This document shows positions 4,586-12,294 of a stretch of 22,284 bases of DNA, one piece after another. The translations under genes were made by a program, and so were the position numbers. This DNA comes from a virus. The notes beneath the pieces were generated by a model, which was not told where the DNA came from, made no database searches, and saw only the letters and a list, made by a program, of their open reading frames with translations. The stretch lies in IMG/VR virus record IMGVR_UViG_3300020180_000126, positions 1 through 22,284 of that record. One strand, given 5' to 3'. How positions within the stretch are numbered: the first letter of the stretch is position 1; every line of letters begins with the position of its first letter.

Positions 4586-4786
4586 TTATTTCAAAGTTTT
4601 TCCGAAATTAGGATTGCCGACGCAGAAATGGCCGCTTTTCCTGAGCTTTTTGAACTCGGCTGCGGAAAAAATAATCGTGCGACCGACCTTGCGGCCCAGA
4701 TTTAGACGATGTGCGGTGCGAATAATCGTGCTGCGATGCACGCCGATTTGCTCGGCTGCATCAGCGATCGAAAAGAAAACAGGCAT
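4586..4786 (-). CDS. Small MerR/excisionase-type HTH protein, 66 aa
   Basis: Starts MPVFFSIADAAEQIGVHRST and carries a helix-turn-helix in residues 6-40 (IADAAEQIGVHRSTIIRTAH). It is followed by a wing-like GRKVGRTIIFSAAEFKKL, the usual layout of MerR-like or excisionase-like phage proteins of this size. GGAG lies 6 nt before the ATG at 4786; a TTG at 4798 would place the GGAG inside the gene. Octamers GCTATTGC/GCAATAG flank the gene on both sides and may be its own sites. It could be a transcription regulator or an excisionase; no integrase is visible. Confidence 0.7.
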   Translation of the reverse strand: MPVFFSIADAAEQIGVHRSTIIRTAHRLNLGRKVGRTIIFSAAEFKKLRKSGHFCVGNPNFGKTLK

Positions 4787-4800
4787 CAGAGACTCCAATT

Positions 4801-4852
4801 GCTATTGCGTGTAAGCAATCAGAGTAGCCATTCGCAGCGAAAAAAGCAATAG
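4801..4852. promoter_or_regulatory. Octamer pair upstream of the HTH gene
   Basis: GCTATTGC (4801-4808) and GCAATAG (4846-4852) lie in the gap between the 4853-5134 and 4586-4786 genes, facing each other across 37 bases. They repeat the sequence of the inverted octamer at 4550-4575. This suggests a common binding factor, most simply the HTH protein encoded between them. Confidence 0.4.
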
Positions 4853-5134
4853 TCAGTATGGCCAGAGCGAGTTCCACGCATCCTGTCTGTCTGCACAGCC
4901 GCAGGGGATGCCGATGCGCTCAGCGAATGCCTTTACCCGCTCGCCTCCGAATCTCGCTGCGAGCCGCTGAGCAGTGTCACCGACGCCTCTATCTGTGGGT
5001 CCTCGCATACGTTCGAGCGTCTTGACCCATCGCGGCTTTTCGTAGTCCCATGATCCGGTGTCCTTGCATCGAGGACATCGCATTGGTTCTTCGGCGAATA
5101 ATTCCCAACCGCATTTTGTACAGGTAAATTTCAT
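4853..5134 (-). CDS. Zinc-ribbon protein with CGC-containing tail, 93 aa
   Basis: The N-terminal ribbon has C5-x2-C8 and C20-P-x-C23 (MKFTCTKCGWELF, MRCPRC), a rubredoxin-like pattern. The C-terminal part is helical (RVKAFAERIGIPCGCADRQD) and ends WNSLWPY. I have a general impression that similar endings (IPCGC then a basic/acidic helix) occur in small environmental phage proteins. The ATG at 5134 overlaps the stop of the large tail gene by 4 nt (ATGA), so it belongs to the late operon. An upstream frame to 5221 lacks support. Its precise role is unknown; zinc binding is inferred. Confidence 0.65.
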   Translation of the reverse strand: MKFTCTKCGWELFAEEPMRCPRCKDTGSWDYEKPRWVKTLERMRGPTDRGVGDTAQRLAARFGGERVKAFAERIGIPCGCADRQDAWNSLWPY

Positions 5135-7209
5135 AGTCCCCACGTCATGCTTACTGCGAGATCCGGAACGCATGTCAGCGGTGGGCATGTAATTGCACCT
5201 CCTAGTTTGGAATCTGTACATCGGGATACAGTGCCTTCTAAAATTGTCGATAAACCACTAGGACATTTTGTAACTGCAAAACCAGCGATGCGAGCTTGCG
5301 AAACAATTGACCCATACCATTGCTTAGTTGCGATAGCTGGCCCAAACTCAGTATTGGCCTGCCACGGAACTGTGAGGAATGGATTGCCGTTGCCGACCGC
5401 GGGAAGTATTTCAGTCAATACTGGATAGTGACTTGTTGTTGGTGCCACTCCTTGCTTGCGATACCAAAACGATTGATATTGCACGATCATATCGACGCCA
5501 CCTGCAAAAGAAAAAGGATACAGCAGGTAATTTATATAAAGCCCTATCTGAACAAATGTGTGATAAGTGTTGCATCCTGTAGCCTGCGTTATTCTGAAAA
5601 TCTTCGAAGGTGGTCGCCCGCAATACATGGCAGCAGAAAAACCGATCGTCGGACAGAAGCTTGATCCAACGCAAAATCCGTATGCACTAGCTGAAGTTGT
5701 CCCTGCGATCGTCACGAGCACTGGCGGAATAGATCCCCACTTGTCCGCTGTTTCATTATCGAAATGCAAGCAGTCACAAATCGGAAGTACGTAGTTCCTC
5801 GCGACCTCGTATACAGGCCCGCATTCGTTTTCTGCATCAATGCGATACCAGCATGTGCCGGTTCCTAGTGGCAATGTTCCAGTCGCCGCTCCCGCAGTCA
5901 GCGTGATAGGAACAATTGTTTCTGCGTCACTATTGCATTTGTAAGTCAGTGTCGCGCTATCGGCACCAGACACTTGCCATTCAACTGTTGCCAGAACAAT
6001 CTCTACATTCACGTGAGGCAACACGCAACAATCGCAAGCACACGCAGTAGGTCCAAACCAACGTGGTGTTGGCGGTGGAGTTATATCGACTGGACTCGAC
6101 GAGGTGATGAACGCCGCACCTTCAGCCACCAGAAGCCTAGATCCAACACTTGATCCACCATCGACGATGAACTCCATCGGTGCCGCATTCATGGCTGGCG
6201 GCGTTCGAATAACTTCTGTCACCTCGCCTATAATCGCGAACACTCCACCGCTTGCGAGCAGTACGCCAGTCGCACCAAACTCGACACCTACGCCGCTGAT
6301 CGCGAAGTGAGCCGATTCAGCCGCAAGTGCTCTCGTGCGAGATAGTGTGGCAGCGTTACCCGTCAATGCAAATGACGCAGCAGAGGCACTGAGTTGCAAG
6401 CCGCGTGCGAGGGTTGCATCGTTACCAGTGACAGTAAATGAGACAGAGTCAGCACCGAGTCGCAAGCCACGAGCAAGCGTTGCGGCAATACCTGTCAGAG
6501 CAAATACACCAGCATCGATACTGATACTCTGACCGCGTGAAAGAGATGCTGCGATGCCGGTTAGTGTGAACGAACCAGTGCCAGCAGTAATCGGTGGCGA
6601 GTAGAGTAGGTATTCAACCTGCCACGATATCGCTAGCCAGTCTGCACTCGCTGATAGCGCGAACACGCCAGGGTCTTCTGTTGTCGTTACAACTTTTATA
6701 GCCGCGCCCGATCCGATATACGGAACGCCCGCCGACCTTCTGTTAGTAAGCTGGCTCGTGCTGTATCCCGTCGGATAAGTCGAAAGCGATATATTCCCCA
6801 GCCACGTACACGCAGCGAATTCATCGCAGGCACCGAGTCCAATTGTCGGAATCGGTGGGTCAGGTGAACTATTATTTCCAGTCGCTGAATCGAAACCAAC
6901 TAAATTAGCATTAGGATCATATTGATAAATCAGAGTAACCGAAGTGTCGCTAACTGCCGTTGTGAAGGTAAGCGTCGTCTGCGATGCAGCTAGTCGGCCA
7001 TACAATAGATACGACCTGCCGAGCGTAGTAACTATCGCATCGCCTGCCGAAGTAAGTCCTCCAAAGTCGCTGACCGTGCTGTCATCATGCACGGTAAAAA
7101 GCACGACAACATAATCACCAGCGTTAGCCGTCACCGGCAACGATGTCGTATGCGTAGTCGTCGCTGTCTGGACGCTCGAGCTTGTCCCGCGTAGGGTTGG
7201 TGTTGTCAC
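5131..7209 (-). CDS. Large tail or fibre protein with period-22 repeats, 692 aa
   Basis: The GTG at 7209 follows AGG and starts just after the previous gene. Residues 1-200 are Thr/Ser-rich and beta-type, like jelly-roll domains of surface proteins. Residues 207-338 hold six units of 22 residues with consensus GxFxLTGxAATLxRGxxLxA. A Cys-rich hinge follows (CACDCC, residues 390-395), then an Ig-like segment (about 400-470) and a C-terminal domain of about 220 residues with many Cys. There is no enzyme motif. Position after the tape measure and distal tail genes, plus repeats, suggests a tail tip or receptor-facing protein; exact role is inference. Confidence 0.6.
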   Translation of the reverse strand: MTTPTLRGTSSSVQTATTTHTTSLPVTANAGDYVVVLFTVHDDSTVSDFGGLTSAGDAIVTTLGRSYLLYGRLAASQTTLTFTTAVSDTSVTLIYQYDPNANLVGFDSATGNNSSPDPPIPTIGLGACDEFAACTWLGNISLSTYPTGYSTSQLTNRRSAGVPYIGSGAAIKVVTTTEDPGVFALSASADWLAISWQVEYLLYSPPITAGTGSFTLTGIAASLSRGQSISIDAGVFALTGIAATLARGLRLGADSVSFTVTGNDATLARGLQLSASAASFALTGNAATLSRTRALAAESAHFAISGVGVEFGATGVLLASGGVFAIIGEVTEVIRTPPAMNAAPMEFIVDGGSSVGSRLLVAEGAAFITSSSPVDITPPPTPRWFGPTACACDCCVLPHVNVEIVLATVEWQVSGADSATLTYKCNSDAETIVPITLTAGAATGTLPLGTGTCWYRIDAENECGPVYEVARNYVLPICDCLHFDNETADKWGSIPPVLVTIAGTTSASAYGFCVGSSFCPTIGFSAAMYCGRPPSKIFRITQATGCNTYHTFVQIGLYINYLLYPFSFAGGVDMIVQYQSFWYRKQGVAPTTSHYPVLTEILPAVGNGNPFLTVPWQANTEFGPAIATKQWYGSIVSQARIAGFAVTKCPSGLSTILEGTVSRCTDSKLGGAITCPPLTCVPDLAVSMTWGL
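6196..6591 (-). repeat. Six 66-bp coding repeats (22-residue units)
   Basis: Six consecutive units encode versions such as GSFTLTGIAASLSRG, GVFALTGIAATLARG and VSFTVTGNDATLARG; two degenerate units follow (to about residue 368). The DNA is not identical between units, so the array has been under protein-level selection rather than very recent slippage. Confidence 0.8.
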
Positions 7210-7218
7210 TGCGATTAC

Positions 7219-7626
7219 CTATGCAATCGTAAGGACGCCAGCAGCTCCATCGAAGTCGATCAGAAACGTCTCTGGTGAAGCAAGCGTTACCGATGATAGA
7301 TAATCCCACCAGCCAATTAGCTCGTCATTCGTTGCTGTGTCGTTGTATAGAACAACATAGCGAAACGGTCCTACAGCGCCCGAAGCAGTCAGCGTCAAGT
7401 CAGCGAGAATAAGCTTGTAAGTCCCCGAAGTTTGCAACGAAGATGTTGTCGTCACTACCCTCGTTGAACAGTTGGTATAACTTATTTCAGTGATGTGCGA
7501 CAACTGAGTGTTTGCCGCTGCCGGGACAGTATTCGTCAATGCGATTCTCAGTGAATCGCTGCCGAGGTTGTGCACCTTTTCGGCTAAAGCTTCGACGAAC
7601 GAATTGAATTTATTGAATGATGCCAT
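7219..7626 (-). CDS. Small phage late protein, 135 aa
   Basis: Starts MASFNKFNSFVEALAEKVHN and continues LGSDSLRIALTNTVPAAANT, followed by an all-beta sequence (GTYKLILADLTLTASG, GPFRYVVLYNDTATNDELIG, ETFLIDFDGAAGVL). I recognise this pattern from hypothetical proteins encoded next to tail genes of siphoviruses; the structure appears to be a beta-sandwich. AGGA precedes the ATG at 7626. It could be a tail-tip or fibre-associated component. There is no experimental function known to me. Confidence 0.65.
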   Translation of the reverse strand: MASFNKFNSFVEALAEKVHNLGSDSLRIALTNTVPAAANTQLSHITEISYTNCSTRVVTTTSSLQTSGTYKLILADLTLTASGAVGPFRYVVLYNDTATNDELIGWWDYLSSVTLASPETFLIDFDGAAGVLTIA

Positions 7627-7644
7627 TTGTGAACAGTTCCTAAA

Positions 7645-7980
7645 TTATGGACATGGTGCTTGAATTGCGTAGTACTTACCAGCTTGCAGAATTGCCAGTA
7701 AGTGGTCGCCTGTTGTCAGACTAGCGAAAATTGAAAGCCCGTCGTAAACATTTGCGTCTATCGTCGTGTCAGTAAATGTTACTCCGTCTATTGAGTAAAT
7801 ATCACAATTGGCAACTCCCGACGACCATGGTGCTTTCATCGTGACTTTGAATAGCGATGTGCCTCTACCTCCGCCGCTTGGATAACCTTCTGGATGTTCA
7901 ACATCGCCATTGCCAATCAAATGCACCAATGCAGTGGCATCAGTTTTATTAAATCCGTATGTAGCTTCGTCACGAGGCAT
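7645..7980 (-). CDS. Small late protein, 111 aa
   Basis: Starts MPRDEATYGFNKTDATALVH and contains a Gly-rich segment (YPSGGGRGTSLFKV) and a beta-type C-terminus ending AGKYYAIQAPCP. The ATG at 7980 overlaps the stop of the preceding gene (TAATG), so translation is coupled. It lies in the late operon between a decoration-like protein and the 7219-7626 protein. Function unknown; probably structural from its location. Confidence 0.65.
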   Translation of the reverse strand: MPRDEATYGFNKTDATALVHLIGNGDVEHPEGYPSGGGRGTSLFKVTMKAPWSSGVANCDIYSIDGVTFTDTTIDANVYDGLSIFASLTTGDHLLAILQAGKYYAIQAPCP

Positions 7981-8390
7981 TATGCGTGCAGTATCCCTGT
8001 AGCGCTCACGGATAGATTGATTTGTGTTGCGCTCGCCGCAGTGCCTATCCTGGTGACATAATCGCCGGTAGTTAAATCTGCATCAGGAACAATAGAACCA
8101 GCAGCAGCTCCAACGAAATAGTTAGCACCAACCACTGCGGTTGTGCCGACTAAAATAATTCCTCCACCGGTTGCAATAACTCCATAGCCTGATGCGATTC
8201 CTGGTGTCATTGAAACGCCCTTGGCCGCTGCGATCGCGGCACTTGCGTTGCTGTCGGCCAGCTTCCATTGCGAGTCTGCTGAATCTTGATACACAGACTG
8301 GCCTGCTGCTATCGTTGCACCGTAGATGCCCAGCGTCGTAACCGTATCTGCTGTTGGCCGAACTGCTGTTATTGATGCGAGTGCCGCCAT
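7980..8390 (-). CDS. Small Ala/Gly/Thr-rich structural protein, 136 aa
   Basis: Starts MAALASITAVRPTADTVTTL and contains AGQSVYQDSADSQWKLADSN and a second half with GANYFVGAAAGSIVPDADLT then GDYVTRIGTAAS. This resembles small all-beta phage virion proteins of the DUF2190-like type, used on heads or tails. AGGA lies before the ATG at 8390. Its place after the tail genes leaves open whether it decorates the tail, fibre or capsid. Similarity is by pattern memory. Confidence 0.6.
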   Translation of the reverse strand: MAALASITAVRPTADTVTTLGIYGATIAAGQSVYQDSADSQWKLADSNASAAIAAAKGVSMTPGIASGYGVIATGGGIILVGTTAVVGANYFVGAAAGSIVPDADLTTGDYVTRIGTAASATQINLSVSATGILHA

Positions 8391-8393
8391 TGT

Positions 8394-9245
8394 TCATATC
8401 CTCAAGAATGATGCAAATGCGATCGGATTGTATTGATCGAATGACCTGACTCCAGGTGGATCACCAACTGCTACCTTAGCGCCCGTCGAACCGTCTAAGC
8501 CACCTAATATGACATTGCCGTTGTTATCAGTGTATGCAAGGTGATTCGATCCGCTCTTGTATACAGTGCCAACATCAAGCCGCTTGTGCGTCCACAGTCT
8601 TGAGTTGTATTTCAGGCTGTACTTTGTCAGCCGTCTGCGCGAGCCGTAATAGAATCCTACAGAAGATTCCAGTATTGTGAGCAGCAAGGATTTTATCGCC
8701 CTGCCTTTGAATATTGCACTGTTCGTAGTCTCGTTGCGGTCGATGATTGTTTCATCGGTAACTGTTGCTGGTTCAAATTGATAGAATTCCCAGATAGGAA
8801 TAAAACGACCAATAGTTAATCCAGTTTGGAAAGGCTGGCCAGCAGAATTTGCAATTGCGGTTCCTGAAAAATCTTTCGTTACAATTTCTTGCAGCCGTTC
8901 AAATTTTGTTTCGTAGATCGGTATCCACGCAACTGGATCAGTTTTTGGATCTTGATTATTTTGCTTCTCATCGACTTCACTGGAGAATGTACAAGTCACA
9001 TCCCATATCAGTGGATTCTCTGATCGTCGTGATGCTTCCTTTCCAACACATACCGAAAAGCCAAATGCGGAAACGGTCAATCCAACAACTGGCAAGCCTG
9101 GAGTTGTGATAATGTCCAGACGAGAGTTGTTTTTGTTATCGCTAAGCACTGTGAACGCATACGATTCCTCTAAAACCGGCATACCTTGCCGCGATCGCAG
9201 GCTGCCCGATCCTTCTCGTTTTTCTCCTAGGATTGTATTTGCCAT
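8394..9245 (-). CDS. Distal tail-type protein, 283 aa (unassigned)
   Basis: Directly follows the tape measure; the start ATG shares a base with its stop (TAATG). The product begins MANTILGEKREGSGSLRSRQ, then has a beta-rich body with WDVTCTFSSEVDEKQNNQDP and VAWIPIYETKFERLQE. It also contains an Arg-rich stretch (YYGSRRRLTKYSLKYNSRLW) and ends FDQYNPIAFASFLRI. Siphovirus gene order puts distal tail or baseplate-hub proteins here, and the size fits. I see no diagnostic motif, so the role comes from position alone. Confidence 0.55.
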   Translation of the reverse strand: MANTILGEKREGSGSLRSRQGMPVLEESYAFTVLSDNKNNSRLDIITTPGLPVVGLTVSAFGFSVCVGKEASRRSENPLIWDVTCTFSSEVDEKQNNQDPKTDPVAWIPIYETKFERLQEIVTKDFSGTAIANSAGQPFQTGLTIGRFIPIWEFYQFEPATVTDETIIDRNETTNSAIFKGRAIKSLLLTILESSVGFYYGSRRRLTKYSLKYNSRLWTHKRLDVGTVYKSGSNHLAYTDNNGNVILGGLDGSTGAKVAVGDPPGVRSFDQYNPIAFASFLRI

Positions 9246-10885
9246 TAGCGAAGCCTCTTGAATCCATTCTGCTTGAGTTCATCTAGCACATCTTTCAGCA
9301 CCTTTGTTTGATCGTCTTGCTTTGCGATTATTTCTTTTTCACCTTGCGTTGGAGCTGCGTCGGCTATTGCAGCGTTGACTTGATCGGCCATGTATTTCGC
9401 CGCCTCTGCTGATCCGACCTCCATTCCTGAACCAGGTCCTTTTGCTACATCGTCACGCATTTTATCAGCGTCTATAATCGCTTTCTTACCAGCGGCTTCA
9501 AGCTCTCGCTCGCCTAACTTTCGTTTTTTTGCTGCGTCATCGATATCTCGGCTTATTTGCCTGATCGACAATTCCTCCTGGCGATCCTCTTCTTTTTGAA
9601 ATCGCTTGTACTGCTCGTGCGCTATCTTGCTTTCCATTTCGAGCGCGCGACTTTCCTTATCTTCGTCAAGCTTCTTTATTAAATCTGCTTTGCGTTCCTC
9701 TGCCGTGAGCACTCCCTCTATCTCAGGGGGATTATCTAGCAAAGCTTGACGTTCTGCGTCTCGCTTTTCAATGTCGTCGAGCAATTTAAACAAACTTGGC
9801 AACTTGAAATCGACATCGCCTGATAGCATCCCGATTATGCCACCACCTCGTATATCTTTACCTACAGCAACTACAGCACCGAGGCCGTTAGCTAGTTTTT
9901 CAACAGTATATACCACACCATCGATGACGCTTTTGCCTTCCTCCATTCCGTCGGTTAGCTGAATAATTAGTGGTGCTATCGCAGTGCCAACTCGAGTCAT
10001 TGCAAGTTCCAGATCTGCCATGGCAATCATGAGCTTGCCACCCATAGTCTCAGCTAGCTTATCTGACATTCCCTCGAACCGACCTCCTGCGGATGATGCG
10101 TCGAGAAATGCAAGCGTCACTTCCGCCGTCGATATCCCTCCATCCTCCATTCTTGCCTTGAGATCGATCATACTTTCGCCGGTCCGCGCAGATATTTCTT
10201 GCAGTGGATTAAATCCAGCGTTGACCATTTGCAGCAAGTCTTGACCCATCAACCGACCAGCCGCTGCCGACTGCGAAAACGCTAACGTCAAGCTATCGAA
10301 ACGCTGCTGATTACCACCTGAAATATCTCCGAGCATGCGAAGGTTCGCGCCAACATCAGTTACCGAGATATTAAACGCCAGCATCATTTTGGCGGCAGCT
10401 TGAGCACCACCCAGAGAAACTGGACTCTTATTCGCAAAGTCCCTAACGTCCAATAATAATGCTTTTGCATCGCTGACGCTTCCCGTGAGAACTGCAAACG
10501 CTGCGGCAGCTTGCTCAGCGTCAATTGCAAGACGAATTGACTTTGTGATTGCCTGGACGCCGACATAACTAGCAACTAAGCCCTTCATGCTACCCGCTAG
10601 CGTTTGCGTTGATGCATTGTGCTTATCCATCGAGCCAGTTGCGGCATCAAGCTTGCTTTTCTTATCCGCAAGTAGCCGCGAATATGTTGATGTGGTTATA
10701 GCCCCCCTCTTCTGCGCCTCAGTTAGCCTGTCTTGCGCTCTAGTAAAATTTTCTGCTGGTGTTCTCGCTGCTTCGATGTCTCGCCTCAGCTTCGCGGTTT
10801 CATTTCTCGCTAGCACGCCACCAGTTACATACGCACTAGTATCGAGCCCAAGGCTTACGCTGTACGAATTGATAGTTGTTGCCAC
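9245..10885 (-). CDS. Tape measure protein, 546 aa
   Basis: Residues 1-120 are helical (QDRLTEAQKRGAITTSTYSR). Residues about 120-240 match the phage tape-measure N-terminal domain (AAAFAVLTGSVSDAKALLLD, SPVSLGGAQAAAKMMLAFNI, LGDISGGNQQRFDSLTLAFS, LMGQDLLQMVNAGFNPLQEI). A hydrophobic Gly-rich segment follows, and then charged coiled coil (about 380-500). The GTG at 10885 is chosen because GAGG lies 10 nt upstream and it starts just after the chaperone stop; a frame to 10963 would overlap that gene. Known tape-measure scaling of about 1.5 angstrom per residue suggests a tail near 80 nm (inference). Confidence 0.85.
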   Translation of the reverse strand: MATTINSYSVSLGLDTSAYVTGGVLARNETAKLRRDIEAARTPAENFTRAQDRLTEAQKRGAITTSTYSRLLADKKSKLDAATGSMDKHNASTQTLAGSMKGLVASYVGVQAITKSIRLAIDAEQAAAAFAVLTGSVSDAKALLLDVRDFANKSPVSLGGAQAAAKMMLAFNISVTDVGANLRMLGDISGGNQQRFDSLTLAFSQSAAAGRLMGQDLLQMVNAGFNPLQEISARTGESMIDLKARMEDGGISTAEVTLAFLDASSAGGRFEGMSDKLAETMGGKLMIAMADLELAMTRVGTAIAPLIIQLTDGMEEGKSVIDGVVYTVEKLANGLGAVVAVGKDIRGGGIIGMLSGDVDFKLPSLFKLLDDIEKRDAERQALLDNPPEIEGVLTAEERKADLIKKLDEDKESRALEMESKIAHEQYKRFQKEEDRQEELSIRQISRDIDDAAKKRKLGERELEAAGKKAIIDADKMRDDVAKGPGSGMEVGSAEAAKYMADQVNAAIADAAPTQGEKEIIAKQDDQTKVLKDVLDELKQNGFKRLR

Positions 10886-10886
10886 G

Positions 10887-11557
10887 TTATCCGTACCTCG
10901 CTTCCATCTGGCGTTCCACTTCGTCCATTGACTTGCTTTCGTCCTTTTGCACTGGCTGACCAATCCAATCGCTAGGCATTAGGCCCGGCACAATCGCATC
11001 GACCATCTTCTGCACCGCATCAAATTCTGTGTGCTGCATTGCAATCGTGTACAACAGAGCCACAACTTTGGCCAGCAACTCGCGCTCGCCGCCAAATGGC
11101 TCGCAGCGATAATGCGCAACCCAATTTTTGTATACTCGCTCAGGCACTTCCTCGAGCCATTGCTCTGGATCTTCGACACCAAGTCTTTGACTCAACCTAT
11201 GCGCGAAGTTTAGCTCTCGGTTGAGTCTGAATCTTTTGGGTCTCGTTGCACGTCGTCCTTATCTAATCCGCATAGGTTCATGACGACACCCATTAGCGGC
11301 CCAGTTACGCTGCGAGGTGCTTCACCCCATTCATCCGCAGTTGCTGTCGATGCGTCATCTGGATCGCACACGCAAGACGCCAGTAGCGTTCGGTCAAACT
11401 TGTCACCGTCAAGCTTTTGGTCTTTACCCTTTCGGCATTTTGCCAGAACGCTTGCCGTGTCGTTTAAGCTCAACCCTCTGACGCTGTATCGCTCTCCATC
11501 AATTGTTACGATTTCTTGCGGGACTTTTTTCTTACGTAGTTTTTCGCTTAGACTCAT
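10887..11557 (-). CDS. Tail assembly chaperone frameshift fusion (G-T type)
   Basis: This is the predicted -1 frameshift product of the 11210-11557 frame and the overlapping downstream frame ending at 10887. Ribosomes slipping at C CCA AAA (11240-11234) would continue as RFRLNRELNFAHRLSQRLGV then EDPEQWLEEV and W-x-x-H-Y-x-x-EPFGGERE. That is the usual layout of the T part of lambda-like chaperones (basic RL segment, then W and EPFG). Alone, the downstream frame could start only at a TTG at 11195, which lacks a ribosome site. The long form binds tape measure and the short form is made in excess, by analogy with lambda gpG and gpGT. Confidence 0.8.
11189..11240 (-). promoter_or_regulatory. Programmed -1 ribosomal frameshift signal
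   Basis: The slippery heptamer CCCAAAA (11240-11234) sits in frame as C CCA AAA within the upstream chaperone gene. After a 6-nt spacer, GACTCAACC (11227-11219) is perfectly complementary to GGTTGAGTC (11197-11189), giving a 9-bp stem with a 21-nt loop. The zero-frame stop (TAA, 11212-11210) lies within the loop. Heptamer, spacer and stem match the standard -1 frameshift design. Confidence 0.85.
11210..11557 (-). CDS. Tail assembly chaperone, short form (G type), 115 aa
   Basis: Starts MSLSEKLRKKKVPQEIVTID, continues GERYSVRGLSLNDTASVLAK and ends with LCGLDKDDVQRDPKDSDSTE. This 'E-x-Y-x-V-R-G-L-S' opening and length fit the upstream chaperone of siphovirus tails, encoded between tail tube and tape measure. 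It overlaps the downstream frame used by the frameshift fusion. The stop lies 24 nt after the slippery site. Its start overlaps the acidic protein gene by 4 nt (ATGA). By family knowledge it would coat tape measure during tail assembly. Confidence 0.8.
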   Translation of the reverse strand: MSLSEKLRKKKVPQEIVTIDGERYSVRGLSLNDTASVLAKCRKGKDQKLDGDKFDRTLLASCVCDPDDASTATADEWGEAPRSVTGPLMGVVMNLCGLDKDDVQRDPKDSDSTES

Positions 11558-11850
11558 TCGTCGTCTTCCTCTTCTTCTTCGAGTTCAACAATTGACTCAG
11601 GCGCACCACCGAAGCGGATAGGACGCTTCTTGATCTTGGTGCATTCTTGCGCAACCGCAACGCCTAATTCCTGCGGAAAATCAACCAGGCCAGTGAACAC
11701 CCAAACCGCATGGGATAGGTAGCCAACATGCTTCCAGATTCCAGTCTCGTTTTTTACGTAGACCTTATCCTGGCCTGTCGAGCGTTCGATTAGTCCGAAC
11801 TGGGTTGGCTTCGTAATTACGAAATCATCACAGCGTACTTCGAGTTTCAA
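11554..11850 (-). CDS. Small acidic-tailed tail-region protein, 98 aa
   Basis: The start is TTG at 11850, supported by a strong GGAGG 6 nt upstream; no nearby ATG exists in frame. The product runs from KLEVRCDDFVITKPTQFGLI through VWVFTGLVDFPQELGVAVAQ and ends ELEEEEEDDE. It lies between the tail tube and chaperone genes and overlaps the chaperone start by 4 nt, so it is in the tail operon. No known family is recognised; a tail assembly or tube-associated role is inferred from place. Confidence 0.65.
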   Translation of the reverse strand: MKLEVRCDDFVITKPTQFGLIERSTGQDKVYVKNETGIWKHVGYLSHAVWVFTGLVDFPQELGVAVAQECTKIKKRPIRFGGAPESIVELEEEEEDDE

Positions 11851-11852
11851 AA

Positions 11853-12284
11853 TTAGCCTCCACGTGTGTAAGCCGGCCCAGTATCACCGTCAGGCGAGAA
11901 CACAATCTGACCCTTCATGACATTGCCGTTTTGTAGATCTGGCAACTTAAACTTTGTGACAACACCGCTACAAACGAACGTAGCGCCGGTGGTCGTTGTC
12001 TGCGCCGGTGCGATTGGAAACGTGATCGTAGCTGTATCGACCAGACCTGTAATCGTGACAGCCGTTGCCGATTGGCTGTAGACAAAATCGACAGTGATGT
12101 CACCGGTTTTCTGCAGGTCGCTAGGCATGCGCTCCATGATCGTCGATGTGCCAAGCGTCGAAATGTCCAGCATATCCAGTGATAATTCACCGATCCCAAT
12201 CTTTTCGATCTTCATCGAAGCCGCAGCAGTCTGCGTCGTCAATGTAAATGTCGCACCGTTGCCGGTATCTCCAACTAGAGGCAT
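11853..12284 (-). CDS. Major tail tube protein, 143 aa
   Basis: Starts MPLVGDTGNGATFTLTTQTA and is beta-type throughout, with the turn-and-strand pattern of siphovirus tail tube proteins (GTSTIMERMPSDLQKTGDIT then VDFVYS, and MKGQIVFSPDGDTGPAY at the end). TAGGAGA lies 7-8 nt before the ATG at 12284. It sits between the tail terminator and chaperone genes, the standard place. The 'D-L-x-x-G-D-I-T-V-x-F' block is typical of tube subunits. I am fairly sure of the role, from order and fold pattern. Confidence 0.75.
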   Translation of the reverse strand: MPLVGDTGNGATFTLTTQTAAASMKIEKIGIGELSLDMLDISTLGTSTIMERMPSDLQKTGDITVDFVYSQSATAVTITGLVDTATITFPIAPAQTTTTGATFVCSGVVTKFKLPDLQNGNVMKGQIVFSPDGDTGPAYTRGG

Positions 12285-12294
12285 TTTCTATCTC

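Noticed and set aside
4538-4600. Intrinsic terminator at the GCTATTGC inverted repeat
   Set aside because: The stem is only 8 bp and AT-rich with no T-run after it in the transcribed direction; an operator fits better.
10979-11195. Independent gene for the second chaperone starting at TTG 11195
   Set aside because: No ribosome site, the start lies inside the frameshift stem, and the frame upstream of it reads family-like residues back to the slippery site.
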